Source: an uncultured Coriobacteriales bacterium (GTDB lineage: Bacteria; Actinomycetota; Coriobacteriia; Coriobacteriales; UMGS124). Taken from it: a stretch of DNA of 15,997 bases. Made by a program: the position numbers and the translations under genes. This document shows, in pieces, positions 1 through 7,336 of this stretch. The stretch's first letter is position 1. Each line of letters opens with the position of its first letter. The DNA lies in NCBI GenBank assembly GCA_903789505.1, contig CAIFEU010000056.1, positions 1 through 15,997 of the forward strand. The letters are read 5' to 3'. The notes under the pieces are model-generated. The model was not told the origin of the DNA. It ran no database searches and worked only from the letters and a program-made list of their open reading frames with translations.

Positions 1-1
1 G

Positions 2-94
2 CGGTGCCTGCGCGCGTGGGCGGCGCCCGGCGGCGGGCGTGCGTCCGGCGACCCGGCGGGCGGCGAGGCGACGAGAGGGGGCGGGGAGGCATGA
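2..94 (+). CDS. C-terminal tail of an upstream gene, probably the partner ABC ATPase (partial)
   Basis: Frame 2 is open from the left edge to a TGA at 92-94. This TGA overlaps the ATG of the next gene as ATGA, the same coupling seen between the next two genes. The 30 visible residues begin RCLRAW and then become Gly/Ala-rich, ending GGGEA. An Arg-Cys pair near the C-terminus is common in OppD/DppD-type ATPases, which usually precede an OppF/DppF-type ATPase. That identity is inferred from position and a very short segment. Only the stop overlap is seen directly. Confidence 0.4.
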   Translation, partial: RCLRAWAAPGGGRASGDPAGGEATRGGGEA

Positions 95-879
95 GCGAGG
101 GGCGGGTGCTGGAGGCGCGCGAGGTCAGCCGCCGATTCGCTGCTCGAGGCCCCCGTCGGCGCGGGGTCCTCGCCCTGGACCGCGTGAGCTGCTCGCTGGA
201 GTGCGGGAGGACCCTGGGCGTCGTGGGGACGTCGGGTTCGGGCAAGTCGACGCTGGGGGAGGTCATGGGAGGGCTGCTCGCCCCGACCTCGGGCGAGGTC
301 CTGTTCGACGGACGCCCGCTTTCGGGGTTGGGGCGCGACGGGCGCAGGGGGCTGCGCAGGTCGGTCCAGTTCGTGTTCCAGGACCCCGTCGCGTCCATGA
401 ACCCGAGCTTCACGGTCGCCCGGGTCCTCGACGACCCCCAGCGCGTGCTCGACCGCGGCGCGGGCGCCGCGCGGCGACGGGCGCGCAGCTCGGAGCTGCT
501 CGAGATGGTGGGCCTGACCGACGACGTGCTGGGGCGCCGCCCCGCCGAGCTCTCCGGCGGGCAGGCGCAGCGCGTGGCGATTGCGCGCGCCCTGCTGTCG
601 CACCCCCGGGTCGTGGTGTGCGACGAGTGCACCTCCGCGCTCGACGTGTCGGTGCAGGCGCAGATCCTGAACCTGCTGCGCGACCTGCAGGCGCGCGAGG
701 GCGTCTCGCTGCTGTTCATCTCCCATGACATCGGCGTGGTGAGCTACATGGCCGACGAGGTCGTGGTGCTGGACGCCGGCAGGCTGGTCGAGAGCGCCCC
801 GACGCGCGAGGTCGTCGAGGCGCCGCGCGCCGCGCAGACGCGCGCGCTGATCGATGCGGCGAGGGGGCTGGAGCCATGA
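91..879 (+). CDS. ABC transporter ATP-binding protein, oligopeptide/nickel (OppF/DppF/NikE-like) type
   Basis: This is a 262-residue ATPase that would power import of peptides, nickel or a similar small solute from the cytoplasmic face of a permease. All the ABC motifs are visible: Walker A GTSGSGKST at residues 46-54, Q-loop in VFQDP, signature LSGGQAQR from residue 154, Walker B VVVCDE ending at D178-E179, D-loop SALD, and H-loop histidine H212 in FISHD. Phrases such as DPVASMNPSFTV and SALDVSVQAQILNLL are typical of the peptide/nickel family. At 262 residues it matches the shorter NikE-like members and lacks the longer C-terminal extension of many OppF proteins. The ATG at 91 is preceded by a GGGGAGG-like site. 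An in-frame opening upstream to position 4 is judged non-coding Arg/Gly-rich sequence. The end overlaps the next gene by 4 bases. The substrate cannot be told from the sequence. Confidence 0.93.
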   Translation: MSEGRVLEAREVSRRFAARGPRRRGVLALDRVSCSLECGRTLGVVGTSGSGKSTLGEVMGGLLAPTSGEVLFDGRPLSGLGRDGRRGLRRSVQFVFQDPVASMNPSFTVARVLDDPQRVLDRGAGAARRRARSSELLEMVGLTDDVLGRRPAELSGGQAQRVAIARALLSHPRVVVCDECTSALDVSVQAQILNLLRDLQAREGVSLLFISHDIGVVSYMADEVVVLDAGRLVESAPTREVVEAPRAAQTRALIDAARGLEP

Positions 880-1652
880 GGGTGACGGTCATCGGCTGCT
901 GGGGAGGCTCGCCCCGACCCGGCGGCGCGTGCTCGGGCTATCTGCTGGAATACGACGGGCGGTGCATCCTGCTGGACTGCGGTGCGGGGGTCGCGTCGGC
1001 GGTGCAGGGGGTGCGTCCGCTCGAGCGCATCGACGACGTGTTCGTGAGCCACTTCCATCACGACCACGTCAGCGACGCGGGGGTGATGTCCTACGCGCGT
1101 CTGGTGCATCGGCAGCTGGGTTTGACCGACCGCCCGCTGACGTTCTACGCCCCGGGGCGCGACGAGCGCGGCATGGGCGCGAGGGACCTTGCGATGCGGG
1201 GCGCGTCGCGCTCGGTGGAGGTGGGCGAGGGCTCGAGGCTCGACGTCGGCCCCTTCCACCTGGAGTTCATGCGCACCCGCCATCCCCGCCTCTGCCTTGC
1301 GACGCGCGTCTCCTGCGACGACGGCACGACGCTGGGCTACACTGCCGACGGGGCGCTGACGCCCGAGCTCGTGCGGTTTCTTGGCGGCGTCGACGTGCTG
1401 GTGAGCGAGTGCAGCCTGTACGCGGGGTACGATGGGGCGTCGTTCGGTCACATGAGCTGCGAGGACGTCGCCGCCCTGGGCCGAGGGGCCCTGCCGGGCA
1501 CCCTCGTCCTGAGCCACCTGCCGATCTACGGGGAGGTGAGGGGGCTGCTCTCCGAGGTCGGGGCGGCGCTGCGCGACCTTCCGGTCAGGGTCGTGCTCGC
1601 CGAGGACGGGGCAGGGCCGTGCCGCACCTGCGTCGATGCGGGCGTGGCATGA
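876..1652 (+). CDS. Metallo-beta-lactamase-fold hydrolase, RNase Z/YhfI-like
   Basis: This is a 258-residue cytoplasmic metallohydrolase. The zinc-binding HxHxDH motif is HFHHDH at residues 59-64. Further likely metal ligands are H136 (RTRHP), D158 (TADG) and H214 (SHLP). The sequence SFGHMSCED near residue 190 resembles the GH(M/L)(S/T) segment of the Bacillus YhfI-like branch. The beta-strand start MRVTVIGCWGG and LLDCGAG fit the fold. The family splits phosphodiester or ester bonds, and the substrate of this branch is unclear. The ATG sits inside ATGA shared with the ABC ATPase stop, so the two are probably translated together. This suggests a job linked to the imported solute, which is an inference. 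No signal peptide is seen. Confidence 0.9.
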   Translation: MRVTVIGCWGGSPRPGGACSGYLLEYDGRCILLDCGAGVASAVQGVRPLERIDDVFVSHFHHDHVSDAGVMSYARLVHRQLGLTDRPLTFYAPGRDERGMGARDLAMRGASRSVEVGEGSRLDVGPFHLEFMRTRHPRLCLATRVSCDDGTTLGYTADGALTPELVRFLGGVDVLVSECSLYAGYDGASFGHMSCEDVAALGRGALPGTLVLSHLPIYGEVRGLLSEVGAALRDLPVRVVLAEDGAGPCRTCVDAGVA

Positions 1653-1714
1653 CGCGGCGCGCCGGGCGCGCTGACGGCAACGGAGGCGTCGGGCTCATGG
1701 GTGCGGCAAGATTA

Positions 1715-1735
1715 TCACCCTTGAGCTGAGGGTGA
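1715..1735. promoter_or_regulatory. Perfect 7-bp inverted repeat in AT-richer intergenic DNA
   Basis: TCACCCT (1715-1721) and AGGGTGA (1729-1735) are exact inverted repeats around a 7-base loop, TGAGCTG. The site lies 63 bases past the MBL-hydrolase stop and 65 bases before the phosphatase start. It could be a transcription-factor operator or a weak terminator for the ABC operon. There is no T-run after it on the + strand, which argues against a classical terminator. Confidence 0.4.
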
Positions 1736-1774
1736 AAGATAGATGCTTCGACCGCGCCCGAACGGGGCATGAGG

Positions 1775-1786
1775 CTTAACTTTAAG
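1775..1786. promoter_or_regulatory. AT-rich palindrome just before the phosphatase start
   Basis: CTTAA-CT-TTAAG is a near-perfect 12-base palindrome, strikingly AT-rich for this DNA. Its 2-base centre is too short for an RNA hairpin, so a DNA-binding site or promoter element is more likely. Its right arm merges with AAGGTG (1784-1789), a possible ribosome-binding site for the TTG start at 1801. No convincing -35/-10 pair could be fixed. Confidence 0.3.
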
Positions 1787-1800
1787 GTGATGATGAGGTT

Positions 1801-2466
1801 TTGAACCAGACGTATCGCGTGAAGATGCTCCTCGTCCGCCACGCGTTTTCGGAGGCGAACGCCGCGCGGCTCTACAGCGGCACGCTCGACGTGGACGCCA
1901 CCCCCGAGGGGCTCGCGCAGGTGGAAGAGTACCGCCGCGAGGGCGTCTACCCCGAGACCCAGCGCCACTACAGCTCCCCGCTGCGGCGCTGCCTGCAGAC
2001 GTTCCGCGCGGCGTACGGCCCCGACGCGGTCCTGGACGGGACGATTGAAGCGTTCCACGAGCTCGACTTGGGCGACCTGGAGGGAAAGGGGCTCAGCGAG
2101 CAGGGCAACGAGCGCCTGTGGAACTCGTGGATCGCCGACGGCGACTTTGCGCGCGGCTTCCACGTTGAGTCGTTCGCCCACGCCTGCGCCCGGGGCGCCG
2201 GGGCCGTTCGCGACCTGGCGTGCGGCTGCGTGCGCGGTGGGTGCGACTCCGTCAGCGTAGTCACGCACTCCGCCATCATGCGCTCGTCCCTGGCGGGCAT
2301 CGCCCGGCTGACGCCCCACGACTGGCTGCGCCTGCAGGCGCATAACGGGCTGGGGTACGTCCTCGAGCTCGAGGTGGACCCTGACGCGGGCAGGGTCGAC
2401 CTCGAGCGCGCCGTCCCCCTGGACCCGAACGCACCGGCGGACGCGACGGTCTACCCGCGGCCCTAG
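1801..2466 (+). CDS. Histidine phosphatase family protein (phosphoglycerate-mutase-like)
   Basis: This 221-residue protein belongs to the branch-1 histidine phosphatase superfamily, which uses a phospho-histidine intermediate. The catalytic RHAFS motif is at residues 13-17, with H14 as nucleophile. The second conserved histidine is H156 in VVTHSAIMR. The acidic segment FHELDLGDLEG around residue 87 matches the usual proton donor region. SSPLRRCLQTF is the typical substrate-site helix. Only weak starts exist. TTG at 1801 is the longest possible, because an in-frame stop lies at 1783, and it has AAGGTG 11 bases upstream. GTG at 1819 or ATG at 1825 would remove 6-8 residues before the catalytic strand. 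It appears to be its own transcription unit, with AT-richer DNA upstream. The substrate is unknown. Confidence 0.9.
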   Translation: MNQTYRVKMLLVRHAFSEANAARLYSGTLDVDATPEGLAQVEEYRREGVYPETQRHYSSPLRRCLQTFRAAYGPDAVLDGTIEAFHELDLGDLEGKGLSEQGNERLWNSWIADGDFARGFHVESFAHACARGAGAVRDLACGCVRGGCDSVSVVTHSAIMRSSLAGIARLTPHDWLRLQAHNGLGYVLELEVDPDAGRVDLERAVPLDPNAPADATVYPRP

Positions 2467-2568
2467 CGCCCGGGGCGGCACCCGGCCCGCGGAGCGGGAC
2501 GGGGCGGCTTGCGGGCGCGGCACGGGAGGGATGGGGGCGGATGCGCTGAGAAGGGCGGGGCTGGTGCG

Positions 2569-3909
2569 GTGAGGGCGGACGGAAACGGCAGGGGAGAGGG
2601 CGGCGACGCATGCGACTGCGCGCCGACGCCCCCGGCGCGCAGGGCCGTCTCGCTCTGCTGCTGGCTGCTGCTCTCCGCCCTGGTGGGGACCGTCTCGGGC
2701 CTCGCGGCGCTCGCGCTCTCCCTCGCGGTGCGCGGCGTGGGCTCGCTCGTCTCCTCCTGGCACTGGGCGGTGCTCGGCCTGCCCGCCCTCGGGCTCGCGA
2801 CCTTCGCGCTGTACCGCCGCCTCGGCGTGCCGTGGGACCTCTCCACCAACTCGGTCATCGCCAGCGCCCGCTCCGGCAGCCCCGTCCCCCTGCGCCTCGC
2901 GCCCGCCATCTTCGCGGGGACCCTGCTCTCGCTTCTGGGCGGCGCCTCGGTGGGCAAGGAGGGTGCGGCGCTGCAGATGGGAGGCTCGCTGGGCAGCGCC
3001 CTGGGCGAGCGCGCCCTGGTGCGCGCACGCGGCCTGCTGCGCGACGTCGGGGGCATCGACCGCGGCGTCTTCGCGCGCATGGGGATGGCGGGGGCCTTCG
3101 CCTCGCTCATGAGCGCACCCGTGTCTGCCACCTTCTTCGTCCTGGAGGTCACCTGCGCGCCGGTGCGGACCGTCGCCACCCCGTTGGTCCTGGTTGCCGC
3201 CGTCATGGGATGGCTGACCTCGGCGATTTCGGGGGTCCGGCCGCCCTGGCTGTCGCTCGCGTCGTCGGTCCCGGTCGTGACCTCGGTGGGGGCCAGCGTC
3301 ACGGTCGCCATGACATGCACGGTGGCCGCGCTGGCGTTCTGCATGCTCCTGCGGCTCCTGCGCGGCGTCCACCTGAGGGGGTTCCCCACCTGGTCGCGGG
3401 TCGCGATCGGCGGGGTCGCCGTCGTGCTCCTGACCTGCCTGCTCGGCCCGAACGCCCAGGTCGGCACCGGGGAGACGCTCATGGCCCAGGCTTTTACGGG
3501 CCAGGCGCCCGCCTGGTCGTTCGCCGTCAAGATGGCACTCACGCTGCTCGTGCTCGCCAGCGGGTTCAAGGGCGGCGAGATCATGCCCGCCATGTCAATC
3601 GGGGCGGCCCTGGGATGCCAGGTGGGCACCCTGCTCGGCGTCGACCCCGCGGCGTCCGCCGGCGTGGGGCTGGTCGCGATGCTCGCGGGGTGCACCAACG
3701 CCCCGATCGCCGCGGCGCTGCTGGGGGTCGAGGCGTTCGGGCCCTCCCTCGCCCACCTCTACGCACTGGTCGCCCTCGCGAGCTATCTCCTGTCGTTCTA
3801 CACGGGGCTGTACCCGGCGAACTTCGTCGGGGGGTTCCGCGCCCTGGCCGCCTCGCTTCGCCTGCGCCTGGCCCGGCCCTCGTCCCCCTCCGGTCGGGCG
3901 CGCCCCTGA
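2569..3909 (+). CDS. ClC-family chloride channel / H+-Cl- antiporter
   Basis: This is a 446-residue multi-helix membrane protein of the voltage-gated chloride channel family, moving anions across the cytoplasmic membrane. The ClC motif is GKEGAALQMG at about residues 129-138. E131 occupies the gating/proton glutamate position, but the usual GKEGP proline is alanine. A second filter region is GFKGGEIMPAMSIGAALG, matching the family's GGxFxP segment. Hydrophobic helices run from about residue 25 to about residue 425. No CBS or TrkA-C domain follows, only a short Arg/Pro tail. GTG at 2569 is chosen because it follows AAGGGCGGGG. A TTG at 2509 would add 20 Gly/Arg-rich residues and cannot be excluded. 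The first part of the protein is polar and poorly conserved. Channel versus antiporter mode is not decided here. Confidence 0.9.
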   Translation: MRADGNGRGEGGDACDCAPTPPARRAVSLCCWLLLSALVGTVSGLAALALSLAVRGVGSLVSSWHWAVLGLPALGLATFALYRRLGVPWDLSTNSVIASARSGSPVPLRLAPAIFAGTLLSLLGGASVGKEGAALQMGGSLGSALGERALVRARGLLRDVGGIDRGVFARMGMAGAFASLMSAPVSATFFVLEVTCAPVRTVATPLVLVAAVMGWLTSAISGVRPPWLSLASSVPVVTSVGASVTVAMTCTVAALAFCMLLRLLRGVHLRGFPTWSRVAIGGVAVVLLTCLLGPNAQVGTGETLMAQAFTGQAPAWSFAVKMALTLLVLASGFKGGEIMPAMSIGAALGCQVGTLLGVDPAASAGVGLVAMLAGCTNAPIAAALLGVEAFGPSLAHLYALVALASYLLSFYTGLYPANFVGGFRALAASLRLRLARPSSPSGRARP

Positions 3910-3916
3910 GCGCCGA

Positions 3917-3931
3917 CGCCCCGCCGGGGCG
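3917..3931 (+). terminator. Short GC hairpin after the ClC gene, weak terminator candidate
   Basis: CGCCCC (3917-3922) can pair with GGGGCG (3926-3931) around a 3-base loop, eight bases after the ClC stop. No T-run follows. A competing GGGGCGCCCC palindrome overlaps it. In DNA this GC-rich such a stem could be chance. Confidence 0.2.
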
Positions 3932-3995
3932 CCCCGGGCGCGTGCAAGCCCGGTGCATTGTGCGCGCCGGCAGGTCGGGTGCCGTGGGGCGGGCG

Positions 3996-4001
3996 TACAA
4001 T
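3996..4001 (+). promoter_or_regulatory. Possible -10 element (TACAAT) before the FMN transferase
   Basis: TACAAT fits the sigma-70 -10 consensus well and stands out in GC-rich surroundings, 32 bases before the TTG start. No good -35 box lies 16-18 bases upstream. A separate promoter for this gene is therefore suggested, not shown. Confidence 0.35.
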
Positions 4002-4019
4002 GGCCGAATCACCACGAGC

Positions 4020-4026
4020 GAAAGGA
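4020..4026 (+). promoter_or_regulatory. Ribosome-binding site fixing a TTG start
   Basis: GAAAGGA ends 7 bases before the TTG at 4034. This selects that TTG over the longer opening from 3953, whose extra residues would overlap the promoter-like TACAAT. Confidence 0.7.
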
Positions 4027-4033
4027 CCCCACG

Positions 4034-5140
4034 TTGACCGAAGAACGAGCCGCCGCACCCGCCTCCGCCCAGAGGCCCGCGCCCGCCGCCCCCGCGCGGG
4101 ACGGCGGCGCGCAGGGCGTCCCCTTTGACCTGAGCAAGATCGACATGGACGACCTCATCCGCAAGATGCGCCCCAGCGCCCAGGCGGACGGGTCCCACCA
4201 GCTCATGCTCCCCGTCTACAACACCCAGGTCGCGGTCAAGGCGTTCTCGGGCTCCCGAGGCCTGTCCGCCGAGCAGCTCGACGCGGCCCTGCTCGACGTG
4301 CGCGACACGGCGATCGACTTCGAGATGACGCTGTCGCGCACGCGCCCCGACTCGGAGGTGTCGCGCATCAACGACGCCCACGGCGAGCCGGTCAAGGTGA
4401 GCGAGCCGACGCTGGACCTCATCGAGAAGTCGCGGTTCTACTGCGAGCAGTCCGGCGGCGTGTTCGACGTCACGATGGGCTCGGTCACGCCCCTGTGGAA
4501 CTTCCACACCGGGCAGCTGCCCGACCCCGCCGCGCTCTCCGAGGCGCTCGGGCACGTGGACTGGCGCGCGATCGAGGTCGACCGCTCGGCGGGGACCGTG
4601 CGCCTCGCCGACCCGAAGGCGCGCCTGGACCTGGGCGGCATAGCCAAGGGCTACATCGCCGATGCGCTCGCCGCGGTGCTCGCCGCTCACGGCTGCGACT
4701 GCGCCTTCGTCAACCTGGGCGGCAACGTCCTCACGGTGGGCTCGCGCCCCGACGGCACGCCATGGCGCATCGGCGTGCGCGACCCCAAGGACCCCTCCAA
4801 CCTCATCGCCGTCGTCCCGGTCGTCGCCAAGTCGGTCGTCACGAGCGGCCTGTACGAGCGGTACTTCGAGAAGGACGGCGTCTTCTACCACCATATCCTG
4901 AGCACCAAGGACGGCATGCCGGTCAAGACCGACGTCGGCGGGGCAACGATCGTGTCGGACCTCTCGCTGGACGGGGACGGCTTCTCCACGACGCTGTTCG
5001 CCCTGGGCGTGCAGGGCGCCCTCGAGTTCGTCGAGAGCCGGCCCAACCTGGAGGCGATCATCGTGGACCGAGACGACGTGATGCACGTCTCGAGCGGGCT
5101 TGCGGACAAGGTCACCCGCGTCGGAGCCCCCCGGGCGTAG
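4034..5140 (+). CDS. apbE: FAD:protein FMN transferase, ApbE family
   Basis: This 368-residue enzyme should attach FMN from FAD covalently to a threonine/serine of a target flavoprotein. Family motifs are clear: DSEVSRIN, GGVFDVTMGSVTPLW, LDLGGIAKGY at residues 198-207, FVNLGGNV, the YHHIL segment with H286-H287, and DGDGFSTTLFALG near the end, which carries the metal-binding aspartate region. The TTG start is set by GAAAGGA 7 bases upstream. The N-terminus, about 50 residues, is Ala/Pro-rich and then charged, with no hydrophobic signal peptide and no lipobox. Many ApbE proteins are exported lipoproteins, so this copy may act in the cytosol. No Rnf, Nqr or FMN-binding-domain partner gene is in the window. 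It may have its own promoter near 4000. Confidence 0.93.
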   Translation: MTEERAAAPASAQRPAPAAPARDGGAQGVPFDLSKIDMDDLIRKMRPSAQADGSHQLMLPVYNTQVAVKAFSGSRGLSAEQLDAALLDVRDTAIDFEMTLSRTRPDSEVSRINDAHGEPVKVSEPTLDLIEKSRFYCEQSGGVFDVTMGSVTPLWNFHTGQLPDPAALSEALGHVDWRAIEVDRSAGTVRLADPKARLDLGGIAKGYIADALAAVLAAHGCDCAFVNLGGNVLTVGSRPDGTPWRIGVRDPKDPSNLIAVVPVVAKSVVTSGLYERYFEKDGVFYHHILSTKDGMPVKTDVGGATIVSDLSLDGDGFSTTLFALGVQGALEFVESRPNLEAIIVDRDDVMHVSSGLADKVTRVGAPRA

Positions 5141-5164
5141 CGGCGCGGAGGCCGACCGGCTGCC

Positions 5165-6937
5165 ATGTGGACCCGCCTGCGCATAGAGGACGTCCGATCG
5201 ATCGTCCACTACCTGGGGCTGTTCGTCGTCATCGTCGGCGTCCTGATGGTGGTCCCGCTGGTCGTCGCCCTGCTCTCGCGCGAGTGGAACCCCGCCATCT
5301 GGTTTGCTCTGTCGCTGGGCGTCACCACCAGCGTGGGGCTCGCGATGAGCATCGTGCGCCCCACGGAGATGGGGCTGACCCGCAAGCAGGCGACGATTCT
5401 GACGGGCCTGGCGTGGCTGGTCGTCGCCGTGTTCTGCGCCATCCCGTCGTATCTCTCGGGCAACTACCTGTCCTACTTCGACGCGCTGTTCAACGCGGCG
5501 TCGTCGCTGACGGGCACGGGCATGTCGCTGATGAACAGCTTCCGCCCCATCCCCACGTCGCTCTCGGTGTGGAACTCGATGATGGTCATCATCGGGGCAC
5601 AGGGAATCGTCCTGGTGGCGATGGGGCTCGGGACGATCTCGAACCTCTCGGGCACGGGCACGCTGTTCAGCGCCGAGGGCCACTCCGACAAGATCGGGCC
5701 CCAGGTGGCCGACACCTCGCGCTTCGTCGGCATCTTCATGGGCATCTTCATCCTCGTGGGGACGGTCGCCTGCACGCTGATCCTCATCGTGTCCGACGGC
5801 TTCACGCCGGGCTTCGCGCTGCTGCACGGCTTCACCTGCGCGGCAAACGCGGTCGCCACCGGCGGCACGACGATCATGCCCACGGGCGTCGACTACTACC
5901 GCTCCACCGAGCTCAACCTCGTCCTGTCGCTGCTCGAGCTCACGGGGACGTTCAGCTTCGCCCTGTACTTCTACATGGCGCGCAAGGGACCGCGCGAGTT
6001 CCTGCGTGACATCGAGACCCGCGTCATCCTGTGCTGGATGGCCGTGGTGACCGTCGTGCTCTCGATCGCCTTCGCCGGCGACGGGCGCTTCGGCAGCCTC
6101 GAGATCTTCTTCGACAAGGGGCTGTTCAACCTTATCAGCGCCGTGACGGGCACCGGCTACATGACGTTCACCTCCTCGCAGATATCCTCGGTCGCCAGCT
6201 CCGCCGTCGTCTTCACGCTGATTCTGGGCATGTGCATGGGCGGCGCCACCTCGTCGACGGCGGGCGGCTTCAAGGCCATCCGCATGGGCCTGGTGGTGAG
6301 GTCGGTGGTGTCGGAGGTGCGCCGCACGCTCATGCCCGCGCACGCCCGCGAGGTCGACCGCTTCTACCACTTCGGGGAGCAGGAGCTCACCCCGGAGATG
6401 TCGCGCAACGTCATGCTGGTCATCATCCTGTACCTGATCTCGTTCGCGATCGGCGCGGTGCTGGGCGTGGCGTACGGCTACGACGCGGTCTCCGCGGTGC
6501 TCGAGAGCGTCTCGTGCACGGCGAACTGCGGAATCTCCTCCGGCATCGTCACGCCGGGCATGCCGATGGGGCTCAAGGTGTGCTACTTCATACAGATGCT
6601 CGCGGGGCGCCTGGAGTTCATCACGCTGCTGACGACGCTGGCGAGCATCGGCTCCTCGGTGGGGTACGCGGTGGAGAGCTCCCGCCTGCGGCGCTCGATC
6701 GTCGGGCACGTCCCGGTCGAGATCAAGCGCGCCTGGCACGGGCAGCGCTCCGGCGAGGGCGCGCGCACGCTGCGGCAGGGGCACGGACGGGCGGATGCCG
6801 CTGGCGAGCGCGTCCACGCCCCTGCGCGCGGGCGTCGCGCGGGCTCTCCCGGCGCCGCGGCCGACCGCCGGCAGTGCGCCCGGGGAGGCATCGGCTTCTC
6901 GGGCAGGACGAGGGGCGGGGGTGACGACCGGAGATGA
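5165..6937 (+). CDS. TrkH/KtrB-type potassium uptake membrane subunit
   Basis: This 590-residue protein carries potassium across the cytoplasmic membrane. The four pore-loop filters of the superfamily are visible: TGTGM at residues 116-120, TGGTT at 232-236, TGTGY at 328-332, and the divergent TANCG at 452-456. The N-terminal helix SIVHYLGLFVVIVGV and the final conserved stretch near residue 515 (VPVEIKRAWHG) match TrkH. From about residue 520 an extra tail of about 70 residues, rich in Arg, Gly and Ala, follows. Usual TrkH proteins end close to that point at about 480-500 residues. ATG 5165 is preceded by GGAGG with a long 13-base spacer. No trkA/ktrA regulatory gene is adjacent. The stop overlaps the next small gene by ATGA. 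Confidence 0.93.
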   Translation: MWTRLRIEDVRSIVHYLGLFVVIVGVLMVVPLVVALLSREWNPAIWFALSLGVTTSVGLAMSIVRPTEMGLTRKQATILTGLAWLVVAVFCAIPSYLSGNYLSYFDALFNAASSLTGTGMSLMNSFRPIPTSLSVWNSMMVIIGAQGIVLVAMGLGTISNLSGTGTLFSAEGHSDKIGPQVADTSRFVGIFMGIFILVGTVACTLILIVSDGFTPGFALLHGFTCAANAVATGGTTIMPTGVDYYRSTELNLVLSLLELTGTFSFALYFYMARKGPREFLRDIETRVILCWMAVVTVVLSIAFAGDGRFGSLEIFFDKGLFNLISAVTGTGYMTFTSSQISSVASSAVVFTLILGMCMGGATSSTAGGFKAIRMGLVVRSVVSEVRRTLMPAHAREVDRFYHFGEQELTPEMSRNVMLVIILYLISFAIGAVLGVAYGYDAVSAVLESVSCTANCGISSGIVTPGMPMGLKVCYFIQMLAGRLEFITLLTTLASIGSSVGYAVESSRLRRSIVGHVPVEIKRAWHGQRSGEGARTLRQGHGRADAAGERVHAPARGRRAGSPGAAADRRQCARGGIGFSGRTRGGGDDRR

Positions 6938-7218
6938 CGACGCGGGACGGGGGCGGCGCGGAGCCGAGCGACGCGTTCCCGACGGGGACGCCATCGACGG
7001 GGCAGCTCGCCCGGGGCGTGCGGGCGGCGGGGATGCAGCCTGCAGACCGGGCGGATGCTGGCGCCGGCGCCAGGCGCGCGCCGCGCAGGGCGCGCGCTCG
7101 CGGCGTGCGGCCGCGCGACATCGCGAGGGTCACGCTCGTGATAGCCTGCTTCATGCTGCTGATACTGCTCGCGGTGTTCCTGCTGGCGTTCATCGCGTAC
7201 CTCTTCGCCTCGTCGTAG
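6934..7218 (+). CDS. Small single-helix membrane protein coupled to the potassium transporter
   Basis: This 94-residue protein has no recognised family. Its first 65 residues are polar, Gly/Ala/Arg-rich and probably disordered. Residues 66-92 form one strong hydrophobic helix (starting VTLVIACFML and ending AYLFA), followed by only Ser-Ser. This is a tail-anchored layout with a positively charged segment just before the helix. Its ATG lies in the ATGA that ends the TrkH-type gene, so translation is probably coupled. An accessory role beside the transporter is plausible but inferred only from position. The sharp hydrophobic end and the good stop placement support a real gene over chance. Confidence 0.65.
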   Translation: MTTRDGGGAEPSDAFPTGTPSTGQLARGVRAAGMQPADRADAGAGARRAPRRARARGVRPRDIARVTLVIACFMLLILLAVFLLAFIAYLFASS

Positions 7219-7324
7219 GAGAAGTGGGGAGGCTCGGCCCGTGCCGTCGCGCGGGCGAGGGGCGGGCGTTGCTCGTGCGGGGTCGGCGGCAATCGCCGGC
7301 AGGGCACCGGTTGGCATGAGGGGC

Positions 7325-7333
7325 GAGGTGAGG
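7325..7333 (+). promoter_or_regulatory. Ribosome-binding site for the OB-like surface protein
   Basis: GAGGTGAGG ends 3 bases before ATG 7337, and its AGGTGA core ends 5 bases before it. It favours this start over GTG 7241, although GGAGAAGTGGGGAGG at 7218-7232 is also well placed for GTG 7241. Confidence 0.5.
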
Positions 7334-7336
7334 CTT

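Noticed and set aside
1649..1729. 26-codon frame starting in the ATGA at the MBL-hydrolase stop
   Set aside because: It is very short, low-complexity, and ends inside the inverted repeat at 1715-1735. The ATGA alone is weak support.
2531..2572. 13-codon mini-ORF ending in GTGA at the ClC start
   Set aside because: It could be a leader peptide, but its ribosome-binding site is too close and nothing in its sequence suggests attenuation.
3581..6994. Very long minus-strand open frame (over 1100 codons)
   Set aside because: It is antisense to apbE and trkH, is made of His/Arg/Asp/Gln low-complexity typical of reversed GC-rich codons, and shows no domain. It is a shadow.
7241..7336. GTG 7241 as the start of the OB-like protein
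   Set aside because: It has a fair ribosome-binding site, but it would put over 60 residues before the signal-peptide core. ATG 7337 gives a more usual export signal. It is kept as an alternative only.
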